DNA of 64,000 bases from Candidatus Endonucleibacter sp. (ex Gigantidas childressi). GTDB lineage: Bacteria > Pseudomonadota > Gammaproteobacteria > Pseudomonadales > Endozoicomonadaceae. Below the pieces are notes generated by a model that saw only the letters and a list, made by a program, of their open reading frames with translations, was not told where the DNA came from and ran no database searches. The stretch lies in NCBI GenBank assembly GCA_030674875.1, contig JASXSU010000001.1:1192001-1256000 (forward strand). Reading direction: 5' to 3'. This document shows, piece by piece, positions 19,776 through 28,964 of this stretch (the first letter of the stretch is position 1; each line of letters starts with the position of its first letter). The position numbers were made by a program, and so were the translations under genes.

Positions 19776-20867
19776 TATACCAAAGTGTATTGAAGATGCT
19801 CGATTTTTTAGTGATTTTTCTTCAGACTACATTAATGTCAAAATTTACCCTGACCCAGCAGCAAAAAATCGACTTGGAATCTCGCCATAAAATATTGCGA
19901 GATGTACGAGAGTGTAGCCGTATTAAAGCGATACTATTGTGGTCTGAAGGGTGGTCAATAACTTTTATTGCTCAGGCTTTGAGAAAAAGTGAATTCACGA
20001 TCAGTCGTCACATCAAAGATTGCATAAAAAAAGAAAAACTTAAACCTGAAAATGGTGGCAGTGAGAGCCAGCTAGATGATGAACAAACTCAACAATTGAT
20101 TGAACATGTATCTGAGAAAACCTACGCTCATACCCATCAAATTGTCGCTTATATTGCTGAGCGCCGGAAAATTCAATATAGTGTGTCAGGTATGAATCGG
20201 TGGCTACACCAGAAAGGGTTCACCTATAAACAACCCAAGGGTGTTCCCTATAAGACAGATGCGGATAAACAGGCAAGCGCTATGAAGAGCTGAAAGCCTC
20301 GCTACCAAAGGATGAAGTGGTTCTGTTCATGGACGCAGTACATCCAACTCAAGCGACTAAGATCACATCAGGATGGATTCGCAAAGGAGTTGATAAAGTC
20401 ATCAATACAACCGGTAGCCGGACAAGGCTAAATATTATTGGGGCTATTGAGTTAAACAACCTGTCAGCTGCTGTTTTTGAACAATTTGAGACAGTTAACG
20501 GCAAAGCTATTATCCAATTTTTCAAAAAAGTACGGACTTCTTATATATCAATGGCCGTCATTCATATGGTGTTTGATGGTGCGGGTTATCACCACTCAAA
20601 GGAGGTGGTTGAAGAAGCTGAAAAACAAGGTATAAAGCTTTATTACCTACCTCCGTATAGTCCAAATTTGAATCCAATTGAGCGACTGTGGAAAGTAATG
20701 AGTGAGCACGCGCGAAATAATGAATATTTCTCGAAACCGGCGGAGTTTCGACAGAAAATAAATAACTTCCTGATGATACGTTGCCTAAAATTGGGGCTTC
20801 GTTAGTCAGTAGAATTAACGACAATTTTCAGAGACACAACTCTGCATCTTAAATTCACTTGGGTATA
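19776..20867 (+). mobile_element. IS630-family insertion sequence
   Basis: About 1.09 kb. The ends TATACCAAAGTGTATT (left) and, reversed, TATACCCAAGTGAATTT (right) form terminal inverted repeats that continue to AAGATG on both sides. TA at the ends fits the TA target of IS630/Tc1-mariner elements. It has inserted into the IS30 copy on its left. On its right it abuts a diverged family B repeat and shares a TA with it. The transposase is frameshifted, so this copy is probably dead. Confidence 0.88.
19835..20852 (+). pseudogene. IS630-family transposase, frameshifted
   Basis: Residues from ATG 19835 form the N-terminal helix-turn-helix part (SRIKAILLWSEGWSITFIAQ) to about 20272, where the frame is lost. 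The next frame continues RYEELKASLPKDEVVLFMDAVHP with the DDE motifs MDAVHP, DGAGYHHS and NLNPIERLWKVM, up to about 20770. There a second shift occurs, and the end (LPKIGASLVSRINDNF) is in a third frame with a stop at 20852. The catalytic residues are visible, so decay is recent. Confidence 0.88.
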
Positions 20868-20996
20868 TACGCGTTGTCTTTGAAGTCGCTACGTTGCTGT
20901 CAGCTCAGGCTTACTGCAGTTACTTAGTGCTCTTAAGCTTTTGTGGCTTTGCTCATTTGCCGTCGCGTAGTAACGTCACATTTTTTGGGTGTAATC
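20866..20996. repeat. Diverged family B repeat beside IS630
   Basis: The left side (tatacgcgttgtctttgaagtcgctacg) and right side (cgtagtaacgtcac, ttttttgggtgtaa) follow the family B layout, with heavy substitution in the middle. Confidence 0.55.
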
Positions 20997-21087
20997 AACA
21001 TGAGACCGCGAATAGCCTTAAGCTATCTTAATCTGACTGGGTTTTTATCGGGCAAGGGTGTGCCACTTATGCTGGAAATGTAGGGAG

Positions 21088-21429
21088 CTACTTATTAACA
21101 AACATATGGTTGGAAGGTGTTAATCCACGATCGTAGGTACAAAAAGTGTCGGTCACTGACTCTGTTTTGCTATGAATTTTAATATTTGTAATGACTTCCA
21201 AGGCGCCAGCGTCGTAACAGGCTTGTTGAGCATTTTTCACAATATCAAGTAATTGATTTAACTCGCCTTTCATGGTTGTTTCCATTGCGCCAACTTGGTA
21301 TGGGACATTGGCAGCTTTAACTACTGCTATGGCCTTATCTACTACTTCAAAGTTATTCCCTTCTTTCAGTCGAGGTATAATTTGAAATGCAACAAATACA
21401 TCTTTAAGTACATGATTTTGAATTGACAT
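21088..21429 (-). CDS. Thiamine-binding (MTH1187/YkoF family) protein
   Basis: The 113-aa cytoplasmic protein belongs to the MTH1187/UPF0045 family, related to the YkoF thiamine/HMP-binding domain. Recognisable features are VAFQIIPRLKEGN near the start, VDKAIAVVKAANVPYQVGAMETTMKGELNQLLDIV in the middle, and the amphipathic helix before GALEVITNIKIHSK. The last 25 residues (from about SVTDTF) are not typical and may be a read-through extension. It lies alone among transposon relics, so no operon partner informs its role. The proposed ligand is thiamine or a pyrimidine precursor. Confidence 0.8.
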   Translation of the reverse strand: MSIQNHVLKDVFVAFQIIPRLKEGNNFEVVDKAIAVVKAANVPYQVGAMETTMKGELNQLLDIVKNAQQACYDAGALEVITNIKIHSKTESVTDTFCTYDRGLTPSNHMFVNK

Positions 21430-21865
21430 TTTTGTTTGATTTTATAAGGTTTGAGGTTAGACATCTAAGTATGCTAACATTTTTGCTGTTGAAGTGTGAA
21501 GCTTTTGGTGTTGAGTAAATATTGCACAAATGGCTGAAGAAGGATTTCTCAACGTGCTCAATTTTAATTTTATTGTAACTTTGGTATATATTTACTCATG
21601 ACTTAAGAAGGCTTTATCGGATAGCTATGAATGTTATTTTTGGTATAATTAGGTCAGTTCTTAGCTGAACTGAAACTGCAAGTGAGTGTACCACTGGGTA
21701 CATGTTGATATACTTGGCGGTGGCGAAGATAAAGTAGGCGTTTATAGTTAAGCTCAAAACATGTTCGTAGTTCCCATTGTTTATACTACGCAGGTAATCA
21801 TCATGAGCTATGTACGGGACAAAAAACCTGAAGGCCTTGATTTTCAAGGCATAATTTAGTATGAC
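21430..21865. other. Gene-free spacer
   Basis: I see no ORF with a recognisable product. There is a 7-bp hairpin (TCAGTTC...GAACTGA, about 21655-21674) without a T-run. The right part probably contains the 5' flank of the IS4 relic. Confidence 0.35.
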
Positions 21866-23114
21866 GTGACTTTCAGACAAGGTAACCTGCACGGTCTTTT
21901 ACCCCAGAATAGGTTATGGTTGTTGAACATAAAAGACGTCAGCTCATTGGCCAAGAAGCTTAAGGCTCACTTGCCTCTGCATCAAGCTAGGATCACCGTC
22001 ATTGCACAGTTTGTAACGGCCTTACTGCGTAGCCGTTCCACTAAGTTGTACGGTGTAGCCGAAGAGTTTCAGACGAAGGCAGACAGCGAGTCCAGTTATC
22101 TCCGTATATACCTGTCGCCTTTCAAGTTGCTACGTTGTTGGCTGCGTTCGCTCACCCAGATCACCTACTACGCGTAGGATCACGGGGGCTTCGCTTACGT
22201 GCTGCCTAGTAGCAATTTTAAATGCTTTGGGTATAAAGCGATTTTTTGCTGACTATGACTACAGTTTTGAGCAGCCAGGTGAGCTGATTCTGAGCTGCCT
22301 GGACATAGATCGCTTTACCCTGTGCATGTATAGAACCAACTGAAAGCATGGCTCCAAAAACGTCAACTATCTGGTGGTATCAATTGCTTGGCAAGGAACC
22401 TCAGTTCCCATTGTTTGGGAGGTCTTGACAAAAAAGGAGGAAACTTCAATACCGATGAGCGCATAGCGGTAATGGACCGTGTACTAAATATCATTCCCAG
22501 AAAGAGAATTGATAACCTTCTGGCAGATCGTGAGTTTATAGGCCACGATGGTTAGACTGGTTACGTCAAAACAAACTGTCATGCATAATTCTGGTTAAGA
22601 GCAACAATGTGCTGGAGCATCGAAGCAAAAATATTGCCATTGGGAAGCTATGCAGAGGCGTTAGTATCAAACAGTAACGTGGCATAGCACAAAGTAAGTA
22701 TCTTGAGTACCGCTCTATATTGCAGCCAGTCGAACCCTGAAAGGGTTGTTGATCGTGGTAGCTACTAAAAAGCCAGGCAGTATAATAGATGGCTATAGTA
22801 AGCGCCGAAGTATTGAAACCATGTTTGGCAATCTAAAAAGTCGGGTCTTTGATTTGGAGTCCACACATATGACGAACCTTGACCGGATGGATAAACTGAT
22901 GGGACTACTGACGATTGCTGTTGTGTGGTGCCTACTAGTAGGGCACTGGTGTTATGGGAATGCAAATCAATTGCCGCTGAACAAGCATTACCGTCCAGCC
23001 AAGAGTCTGTTTCGATTAGGCTTGGATAGGCTTAGACTGGTACTCAAAAACAGATGTGCAAAAAATGATCAAACCACTTTTTTAGATCTGCTAAATGTTT
23101 TGTCTCGTACATAG
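21866..23114 (+). pseudogene. IS4-family transposase, interrupted by a family B MITE
   Basis: The N-terminal part (HQARITVIAQFVTALLRSRSTKLYGVAEEF, ESSYLRI) runs to about 22105, where a family B repeat is inserted. Beyond it come YDYSFEQPGELILSCLDIDRFTL, KKGGNFNTDERIAVMDRVLNIIPRKRIDNLLADREFIG and VLEHRSKNIAIG in changing frames. The final intact 122-aa frame (22746-23114) carries the YREK-like part RRSIETMFGNLKSRVFDLESTHMT and the C-terminus. Stops and frameshifts make it non-functional. A relic of the same C-terminus occurs at 27563-27648. Confidence 0.85.
22107..22235. mobile_element. Family B MITE inserted in the IS4 transposase
   Basis: 129 bp with TATACC at the left and GGGTATA at the right. 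Inner arms are GTCGCCTTTCAAGTTGCTACG and AGTAGCAATTTTAAATGCTTTGGG. The transposase reading resumes directly after it, which shows insertion into an existing gene. Confidence 0.85.
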
Positions 23115-23286
23115 CCCAATCACCCAGTATTCTTCGGCTCGTATTGATCTGCTTACTTGTCGTCTGCAAGCGCCTATTAATTTTTGTGTTTTTATCCGCC
23201 ATATTTTATACCGAAACTATGATCACTTATCGTCAGTAAATATGGCATGATACACAATATAATGATTGAATTATTAAGGAGTAATC

Positions 23287-23574
23287 ATGTCAGATGAAGG
23301 TTATCCCGAGCCTGTAGAAGAGCTTGTACACGACACAAGAGATATGCACAGAGCTACTACATCGTTGATGAAAGAGCTTGAATCGGTAGGTTGGTATAAT
23401 AAGCGAGTCGATTCTTGTAAAGATGATGATCTAAGAGAAATTTTTGCTCTTAATCGAGATGAGGGAAAAGAGCATGCAGCAATGGTACTTGAGTGGATTA
23501 GGAAAAAAGATCCTAGCTTTGATAAAGAGCTACAAGACTCTTTATGCGAGGAGGAGTCTATTGCTCACGAATAA
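23287..23574 (+). CDS. Encapsulated ferritin-like (EncFtn-type) protein
   Basis: The 95-aa two-helix protein matches the encapsulin-associated ferritin-like family: EPVEEL, TRDMHRATTSLMKELESVGWY, RVDSCKDDDLREI and NRDEGKEHAAMVLEWIRKKDP. In known members these proteins form a decameric ferroxidase inside an encapsulin shell. Here Glu30 and His63 are at ligand-like positions, but the Glu three residues before the His in the usual DEEKEH motif is Gly60. The C-terminus stops at SIAHE without an obvious encapsulin-targeting tail, and no shell gene follows. A good ribosome site (AAGGAGTAATC) precedes ATG 23287. Function without a shell is uncertain. Confidence 0.85.
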   Translation: MSDEGYPEPVEELVHDTRDMHRATTSLMKELESVGWYNKRVDSCKDDDLREIFALNRDEGKEHAAMVLEWIRKKDPSFDKELQDSLCEEESIAHE

Positions 23575-23825
23575 AAAAGTATGTAAATAATTCGATGTAG
23601 TCGCAATATTTAATAGGAGCAGTCGGCTGCTCTTTTAGAGTTTGACCATAAAGCTACTCAATGTCATTTTTTAGTCTTTTGCGGGACCGGCAATTTTTTT
23701 GATACTGTTTTTATAGAAAGGTAAGCAACTTTGACTGCAAAGTTGTCACAGGGAAGAGTCGTCTGGCCTTGAAAGGCGTGTGGAACACGCTTGTGAGTAA
23801 TTCAATGGAGTAGTTGCTCATGTAA

Positions 23826-23949
23826 ATCATTTGTCGGAGACGGTGTAAGTAGGTGGCAAGCGAGAGAAGCCCTATGATCCTATGGGGCGTAGGTAATTGG
23901 GGTGCGAGAGTAGTCGGCACCCACCCTGTATTTAAGGAAAGTTGGTATA
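23826..23949 (+). repeat. Family A repeat downstream of the EncFtn-like gene
   Basis: It contains acggtgtaagtaggtggcaa, cgagagaagccctatgatcc, gtaggtaattggggtgcgag and ends TTTAAGGAAAGTTGGTATA, as expected for family A. Confidence 0.65.
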
Positions 23950-24067
23950 AACGGTTATTTTAGTAGGCTAGGAACTGAATGCACTTAAGTTATCATGGTG
24001 CTTTAATGGCTTTGATTATATCAAAGGATAGTGCCTTAACTTGCTCAGTGTTTATTTATATTCATTA

Positions 24068-24175
24068 CCTTGTATGTTTGAGGCTGCCGACTATTTTAAG
24101 GCGTCCTAATCACTTACTACTCGAACTCATGGTGATTCGAGTATTCGTGGCATATCAACACTATTAACGTTACCG
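24068..24175 (-). repeat. Degenerate family A repeat, reverse orientation
   Basis: The blocks cctaatcacttactactcga, actcatggtgattcgag and ttaacgttaccgagta recall the reverse of family A. The match is weak. Confidence 0.35.
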
Positions 24176-24205
24176 AGTATCTGACCAATGCTTTTAGTTT
24201 AACGC

Positions 24206-24252
24206 TAAACAGTGGTAGTTTTTTTGAGAAACAAAAAAACTACCACTGTTTA
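24206..24252. repeat. Perfect 21-bp inverted repeat
   Basis: AAACAGTGGTAG followed by seven T and G is repeated perfectly in reverse after the 5-base loop AGAAA. Adding the outer T/A pair gives a 21-bp stem. There is no T-run after the stem on either strand, so it is not a typical terminator. It lies in a gene-free stretch between the EncFtn-like and IPK-like genes. Confidence 0.9.
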
Positions 24253-24611
24253 CCTAGGTTGAAGCTGGATAGAGGGCATGTTATAGTTATTACACTTTTA
24301 CGTGCAACGGATACGGCAACTCCTTGCAATACTTAAGTTGTTTCTAACAAGTGGGCAGGATAATGAAAAGTGTTACGTTTGGTTGCTAGTAGTGAGATCT
24401 ATAATACACATGGCCCCCTCATTTCTTCAATCCGTAAACCATCAAACTATTTACACAAAAACTTTATATATTTATTACCTTTAAATTCATGAGGTTGTTG
24501 ACCTCTCGAATTCACCAAAATCACCTGTTATTCCTAGGCTCATGGGAGTTGCACGAGCTTGTCGTCGAATGTAACCTTTTATGATAGATGATATTGATGG
24601 CATAATATGTG
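24253..24611. other. Gene-free spacer
   Basis: AT-rich; I see no supported gene, repeat end or promoter here. Confidence 0.3.
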
Positions 24612-24750
24612 CATTCATTTATGTGTGGGGCAAGTGAGGTATCATATCTGCAAGATGGATATAGACGAATTAAGTCCCACGAGACTGCGCATAGTAGGTG
24701 GTTTGCGTGAATGAGAGGAGTTAGCAAACTCACACCTGTAAGAGGAATGG
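24612..24750 (+). repeat. Family A repeat ending at the IPK-like gene start
   Basis: The blocks gtgtggggcaagtgag, cacgagactgcgcatagtagg, gtgaatgagaggagttagcaa and actcacacctgtaagagg fit family A, though the left half has an insertion or is degenerate. Its right end supplies AGAGGA just before the start of the next gene. Confidence 0.5.
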
Positions 24751-24752
24751 GA

Positions 24753-25871
24753 ATGAATATTTCAAAAGTTACTAAAGTAATTGATTCATATGATAGAAAG
24801 AATTTTGCATCTAAACTGAAAGGTTTTGTTAAGAAGCTATGGAAGAAATTTAGTGTTAGCGTAACTTCTTCTAGCAAGTCATATTCTCTAAAAACTTCTT
24901 CTGTAATAGTTAGCGAGAAGCATGGAGAAAAGGCAAGAACTGATCCATGTAAACCTTTGTCATTTAGACAAATAGACTGCAATCCACTTCAACCCAGATT
25001 TTCCAGCATAAATGCTGATGATGAAGAGAATAAAGTAGTATTGCGAGAAAAGCCCGAAAATAAGCTGTTGAATACACAAACGAGAGACTCTGTTGCTGGT
25101 CATGCTGATAAACTTGTATCATCAGGCAGTTGTATCGCAAAAGTTACTGCAGAAGCAGAATATGACGTATACCAAAATAGAGCTAGTAATGGGTTAGATG
25201 CGATTATACCAAAAACAAAACTTGCAGAGTACTTGACGCTAGATGAGCAGCGTGCAGTAAAAAACTTAGAGGGCGCAGTAGGTGAAAATGAAAAGATGTT
25301 GATTATGGAGAAAGCCGGAGCAATAATTGCTAATAAAAACAAGCGAGAATTAGATATAAAAATTGGGTCTTCGACAGCATCATCAGCACAGCTTAAGCAT
25401 ACTGGTAGCCCTAAATTAAAGGCTAGAATGAAGAAAGCAAGGCATCAAATCCTTGATGCTATAACTAAATCGAATAAAAACCAGTATAGGCTTGAGGGGA
25501 TGAGTATCAATGGAAATAAGCCGAGTATGTCGCGCATTTCCTTAAGCCGTGAATCGGTTAATAATATTTATGATGCTCTCAACATTCCAGGAGATAAGCG
25601 CTCTGAAAACATTGGAAAAGTTATTAATGAGTTAAGAAACATTCACAGCATCTTAGTAGAGGCGGATATTACATTTGTTGCTAGTAGCGTTCTTATTGTT
25701 ATTGACGAAAAGAATCCTGATAATACAACCGTAAAACTCATTGACCTTGCTCATTCTATAAAAAAAGGAGAGTGTGAAACATACCAGAAAACAAAAGAAC
25801 GGTTCTTACTTGGGGTGGAATGCTTGATCGAAGATATAAAGGAAATGAAACTTCAAAACATGAGCCTGTAG
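24753..25871 (+). CDS. Inositol polyphosphate kinase (IPK) family-like protein
   Basis: The 372-aa protein carries the hallmarks of the eukaryotic-type IPK fold in order: VAGH (residues 114-117), a Lys in CIAK (130), AEAEYDVYQ (133-141), MLIMEK (182-187), the DxKxG motif DIKIG (201-205), RLEGM (246-250), ASSVLIVID (310-318) and IDLAH (330-334). In IPKs the DxKxG, SSLL and IDF segments form the inositol-phosphate and ATP/Mg sites. The first 110 residues are basic and Ser/Lys-rich, unlike any known domain, and could be a localisation or secretion region. I chose ATG 24753 because AGAGGA precedes it and the upstream in-frame ATG at 24711 lies within a repeat. Such kinases are rare in bacteria, so horizontal transfer and action in a host are suggested but not shown. 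Confidence 0.8.
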   Translation: MNISKVTKVIDSYDRKNFASKLKGFVKKLWKKFSVSVTSSSKSYSLKTSSVIVSEKHGEKARTDPCKPLSFRQIDCNPLQPRFSSINADDEENKVVLREKPENKLLNTQTRDSVAGHADKLVSSGSCIAKVTAEAEYDVYQNRASNGLDAIIPKTKLAEYLTLDEQRAVKNLEGAVGENEKMLIMEKAGAIIANKNKRELDIKIGSSTASSAQLKHTGSPKLKARMKKARHQILDAITKSNKNQYRLEGMSINGNKPSMSRISLSRESVNNIYDALNIPGDKRSENIGKVINELRNIHSILVEADITFVASSVLIVIDEKNPDNTTVKLIDLAHSIKKGECETYQKTKERFLLGVECLIEDIKEMKLQNMSL

Positions 25872-25983
25872 ATCTAACAGTGTGATCATATATTTTTGAT
25901 GCCATCTTTAAGGTTAGAAATAGTAGATATAATTGAGTGCTGAGAAAAGTTGGGAGCTGGCACTTGATTAGGCCCAAAAGATG

Positions 25984-26044
25984 ATATCCGTTATCCTTGA
26001 ATATGATGGCGTTAGTAGACTCATACTTTTAAGGGGGAGATATA
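25984..26044 (+). repeat. Short (about 60-bp) family A-like repeat
   Basis: It begins TATCCGTTATCCTTGAA and ends CTTTTAAGGGGGAGATATA, resembling the short copy at 57249-57309. Confidence 0.4.
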
Positions 26045-26059
26045 TTTTTTCTGATTAAT

Positions 26060-27225
26060 AGATCATCAAATGCAGCACCCATGGCGTACTGGTTACGGCG
26101 ATGTCATATCGTATGCAGGATTTAGTGATCATTTCTGAAGCATGCTCAGTCGACTCCGTTTGATGAAGCTCCCATCTACAACTCTCTCTGCGACTGTAGA
26201 TGTCTATCACCGGATATAGGCAATAAAACCGGTCTCTAATAGAAGAGCGCAAAAATGTTATGTCCCAAGATCAGATCTGATTGGGTTCAGTGTCACAATA
26301 CGACGTCGGGCTATGGCGTCTTGGACGAGTAGCCGGTCCGAGGGTGCTGCTGACCAGCTTAATGATTGCAACACTCGATAAAGTGTTCTTTTAGACGCTA
26401 AGTATCATCCTTCATCCGGCAGTGTTGGCACAACTTGGCTGTGAGGAAGGCTCTTGAAGCGATCACTGCTACTGATGTCAATAATCACCTGAAGTTCCGC
26501 TTCGAGAATATTGTTGCTGTGCGCTGGCCTGTAGGCGTTTTTTCGCTTTCTTAGTAACACATCGCCAGGCTGCACCAAGTGTTGAAGCGTTCTTTCTGGT
26601 AGATCAAGGGCTTCTCAGGCTTTAGATTGACGAGCCTCATCGTTTACTACTTGTTTGATCAAGCTAACTACAGCCTGCCGATCCGGAGGGGCGATTAATT
26701 GTCCTCTGGCTCTCTCAGATCTCTTGGGTCTTTTTTGTGAGAGCAGATTCTGTTAACGTCTTGTTCTTGCCCGTGATCTCACGCTCCAAGTTTTTAATGG
26801 TCTTTCTGTCTTTTTTGAGTTCATCAGGCAGGATCTTTTGTTGTCCCGATTTGGCGGAATGGTTATTGATAAAAATGTTTTCCCATTGCTGGATTTGTGC
26901 AGAAAGCAGGACTTTTTTACGACAGTATTCAGCCAATTCTGTTTCATTCAACGCAGTCGTTTCAATGATCACGGAAAACTGAGTTTCAGGATTACATTGA
27001 TTTGGATTTTTACCATTAACAGGCACTGGCATTCTTTGAGATAACGCTGTCTTTCGCCAGCTGTACAGCATCACATCCTAGACCCGAGCACGCTACCAAT
27101 TGAGCGACTGACACATTATTGGGTGGCTTGTTTTCTGGGTTATGGACGCTTTGAGCTCTTCTGAATAGCTTGGCATTGATTGCTCTCCGACCTCGCTCAC
27201 CCTGTTTAAGTTGGAAAAATAAGAA
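26060..27225 (-). pseudogene. IS3-family element relic (orfA and orfB)
   Basis: On the minus strand the OrfA part reads NVSVAQLVACSGLG, then after a frameshift LYSWRKTALSQRMPVPVNGKNPNQ, FSVIIETTALNETELAEYCRKK and a Lys/Leu-rich coiled coil (27074 down to 26715). OrfB pieces follow: LIAPPDRQAVVSLIKQVVND, ILEAELQVIIDISSSDRFKSLPHSQVVPTL, WDITFLRSSIRDRFYCLYPVIDIYSRR and WELHQTESTEHASEMI. Stops and shifts throughout make it dead. The C-terminus, seen in the relic at 7330-7880, is missing. Confidence 0.8.
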
Positions 27226-27562
27226 TAGGCGACAACTATTCTGACGCAGGAGGTTTTGTCGCATTTAAAGCTTGATACTAAGCACGAAAATTGTGACGGT
27301 AATCAGTAAGTTATGGATGCAGGATGAGGTAATCTATAGGCTCTTGAGCCTGCTGTGATTATTCTTCTCGAATGAAATAAAATTGGCATATTTCTGAAAA
27401 ACGAATCGATAAATCTCAACTTTGAATTCAAAATAGGCCGTAAAAATTCTTCAACTACATTCAGTAAATTGAATTATTATCTGGCAGGAGTATGTCAATT
27501 ATGGTGGCAGTCTAGGAAGTACTATTGTCCACCCCAAAGTATTTTTTAGTTAGGATTGAATA

Positions 27563-27648
27563 TGCGTAGACAGGTACTCAAAAGAAATTATGTAAACAAC
27601 GATTAAAGTCCTTTTTTAGATCTGCTATATTCTTGACCCCGTATACAG
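27563..27648 (+). pseudogene. IS4-family transposase 3' relic
   Basis: A short stretch (agacaggtactcaaaag ... tttttagatctgcta) matches the 3' end of the IS4 transposase at 23030-23110 and nothing else of it. Confidence 0.6.
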
Positions 27649-27844
27649 GGACAAGCTCCAGCGGAAATTATTTCTACAATCATTGCTGCCAAAGCTCTGG
27701 CGTTTAGTATAAGTGTTACTTTTTTAACGACACGAGCGTTTGAGCAATGTTAGCAGAAAGTATCTGGAGCAGTTATTACAGAAGGTCAGCGGCTATGGAG
27801 TCAGAAGTAATACAGCTCTCATTCAGTACTTAATTAGGCATTAC

Positions 27845-28291
27845 CTATTCTTTAAGTTCAGTACCATTTTCAGAAATGACACAGTCCATTCTTTTTTTGC
27901 CGGTTCTTTCCAGATAAAGCAGAAAGTCTTTCGGAAGGCGCCCAACGCCAGATCCGTACCAGAGTACAGTATCTCCTGATATGGTGTCATATTGAAACGA
28001 ATACCTTTCTCTTTGTTTTTTTGTGTCACGGGAAGATGAAGTGCCACTAGTTCCATAAAGATCGTCAATGGATAGTCCGTGATTTTTCATGTTTTTTTGT
28101 ATTTCTACAAGCATTTTTATACGTTCTGCTCTTTTTTCACTTTCCTTGTCTTTAAGTTTTATTTTTTCATCAAGAACATTACTCATGCGATTTATTATTC
28201 TGGTCATCTCATCATTATCAATGTCTCGAAAGAGTGACCTTATTCTTGTTTTGCTATGTAATAGAGACAGAAGGTCGTCAAAAATATTCAT
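27845..28291 (-). CDS. H-NS-like nucleoid-associated protein
   Basis: The 148-aa protein has an N-terminal helical/coiled-coil oligomerisation region (residues 1-75, ending MKNHGLSIDDLYG) and a flexible linker. Its C-terminal DNA-binding domain has RYSFQYDTISGDTVLWYGSGVGRLPKDF, the W-x-G-x-G-R-x-P pattern of H-NS. H-NS proteins bind AT-rich, often foreign, DNA and silence it. It starts at ATG 28291, with AAAAAAGGATT upstream on the minus strand. The C-terminal 20 residues (MDCVISENGTELKE) extend slightly past the usual H-NS end. It lies among AT-rich accessory genes, consistent with a silencing role. Whether it is the main chromosomal H-NS is unknown. Confidence 0.82.
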   Translation of the reverse strand: MNIFDDLLSLLHSKTRIRSLFRDIDNDEMTRIINRMSNVLDEKIKLKDKESEKRAERIKMLVEIQKNMKNHGLSIDDLYGTSGTSSSRDTKKQRERYSFQYDTISGDTVLWYGSGVGRLPKDFLLYLERTGKKRMDCVISENGTELKE

Positions 28292-28964
28292 TTTTTAATC
28301 CTTTTTTAGTTAATATATTTAGAGTGGCTTTTTACTTAATAAGCCATAACACTACTATTTTCAAGGGGGCGTGCATCTCTGACCAGAGAGGTTATGGTTG
28401 TAATTTATTATTAATGCAGCTTATCTAATAACGATTCCTGCACTACTTTATAATCATCTCTCATCATCAAAATGAAAACATAAAATTGTTTGCGCCCACT
28501 TGCCACTAGTTACTTATATATCTAAGCTCATAGCAGCACTCTCAGTTTTAGCTTACCGGCACATCCAGTCACTAGTATAAAAGTACTGCGATAAATGCTT
28601 AGATCTGTGAATAGCTTACCGCTACACATAATCGTGACAACCTGGTAGTTAATATTTTGAGGTTGGGCATTATTTAGAGTGTTACTATTTTAAACAGATA
28701 CTTACTCTTTTTAGTTGCTAATACTCTATTAACTATTGTCCCAGATCGCCAATTCTAATCATCGTATTAAAAGGTAGCAGTATATTCTTCTGTCTTCAAG
28801 TTTGGTGATTAATATTTTTCCTATTATAAAAACCTGTTTGCCTCTGCCGATATGTATATATGAAGACTTTCTGGCATTTTTCCTACCAGGGAGAAATAAA
28901 TTAATATCAGGCTAATGAGGCTGCGGCTAAGAATGTCTGCTCCAAAAAGTGCGTGGAAGCTAGC
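28292..28964. other. Gene-free region
   Basis: About 670 bp, AT-rich. I see no ORF with recognisable similarity and no clear repeat copy. It probably contains the divergent promoters of the H-NS-like gene and the transporter gene, but no convincing boxes could be fixed. Confidence 0.35.

Noticed and set aside
23979-24167. 62-aa plus-strand frame
   Set aside because: It overlaps a degenerate family A repeat and has no start signal or similarity.
24206-24252. Hairpin considered as an intrinsic terminator
   Set aside because: No T-run follows the stem on either strand, and no gene ends next to it.
27066-27116. tRNA-like stretch on the minus strand (cgctcaattggtagcg)
   Set aside because: It resembles a D-arm but has no acceptor or anticodon arm, and its translation fits the N-terminus of the IS3 OrfA relic.
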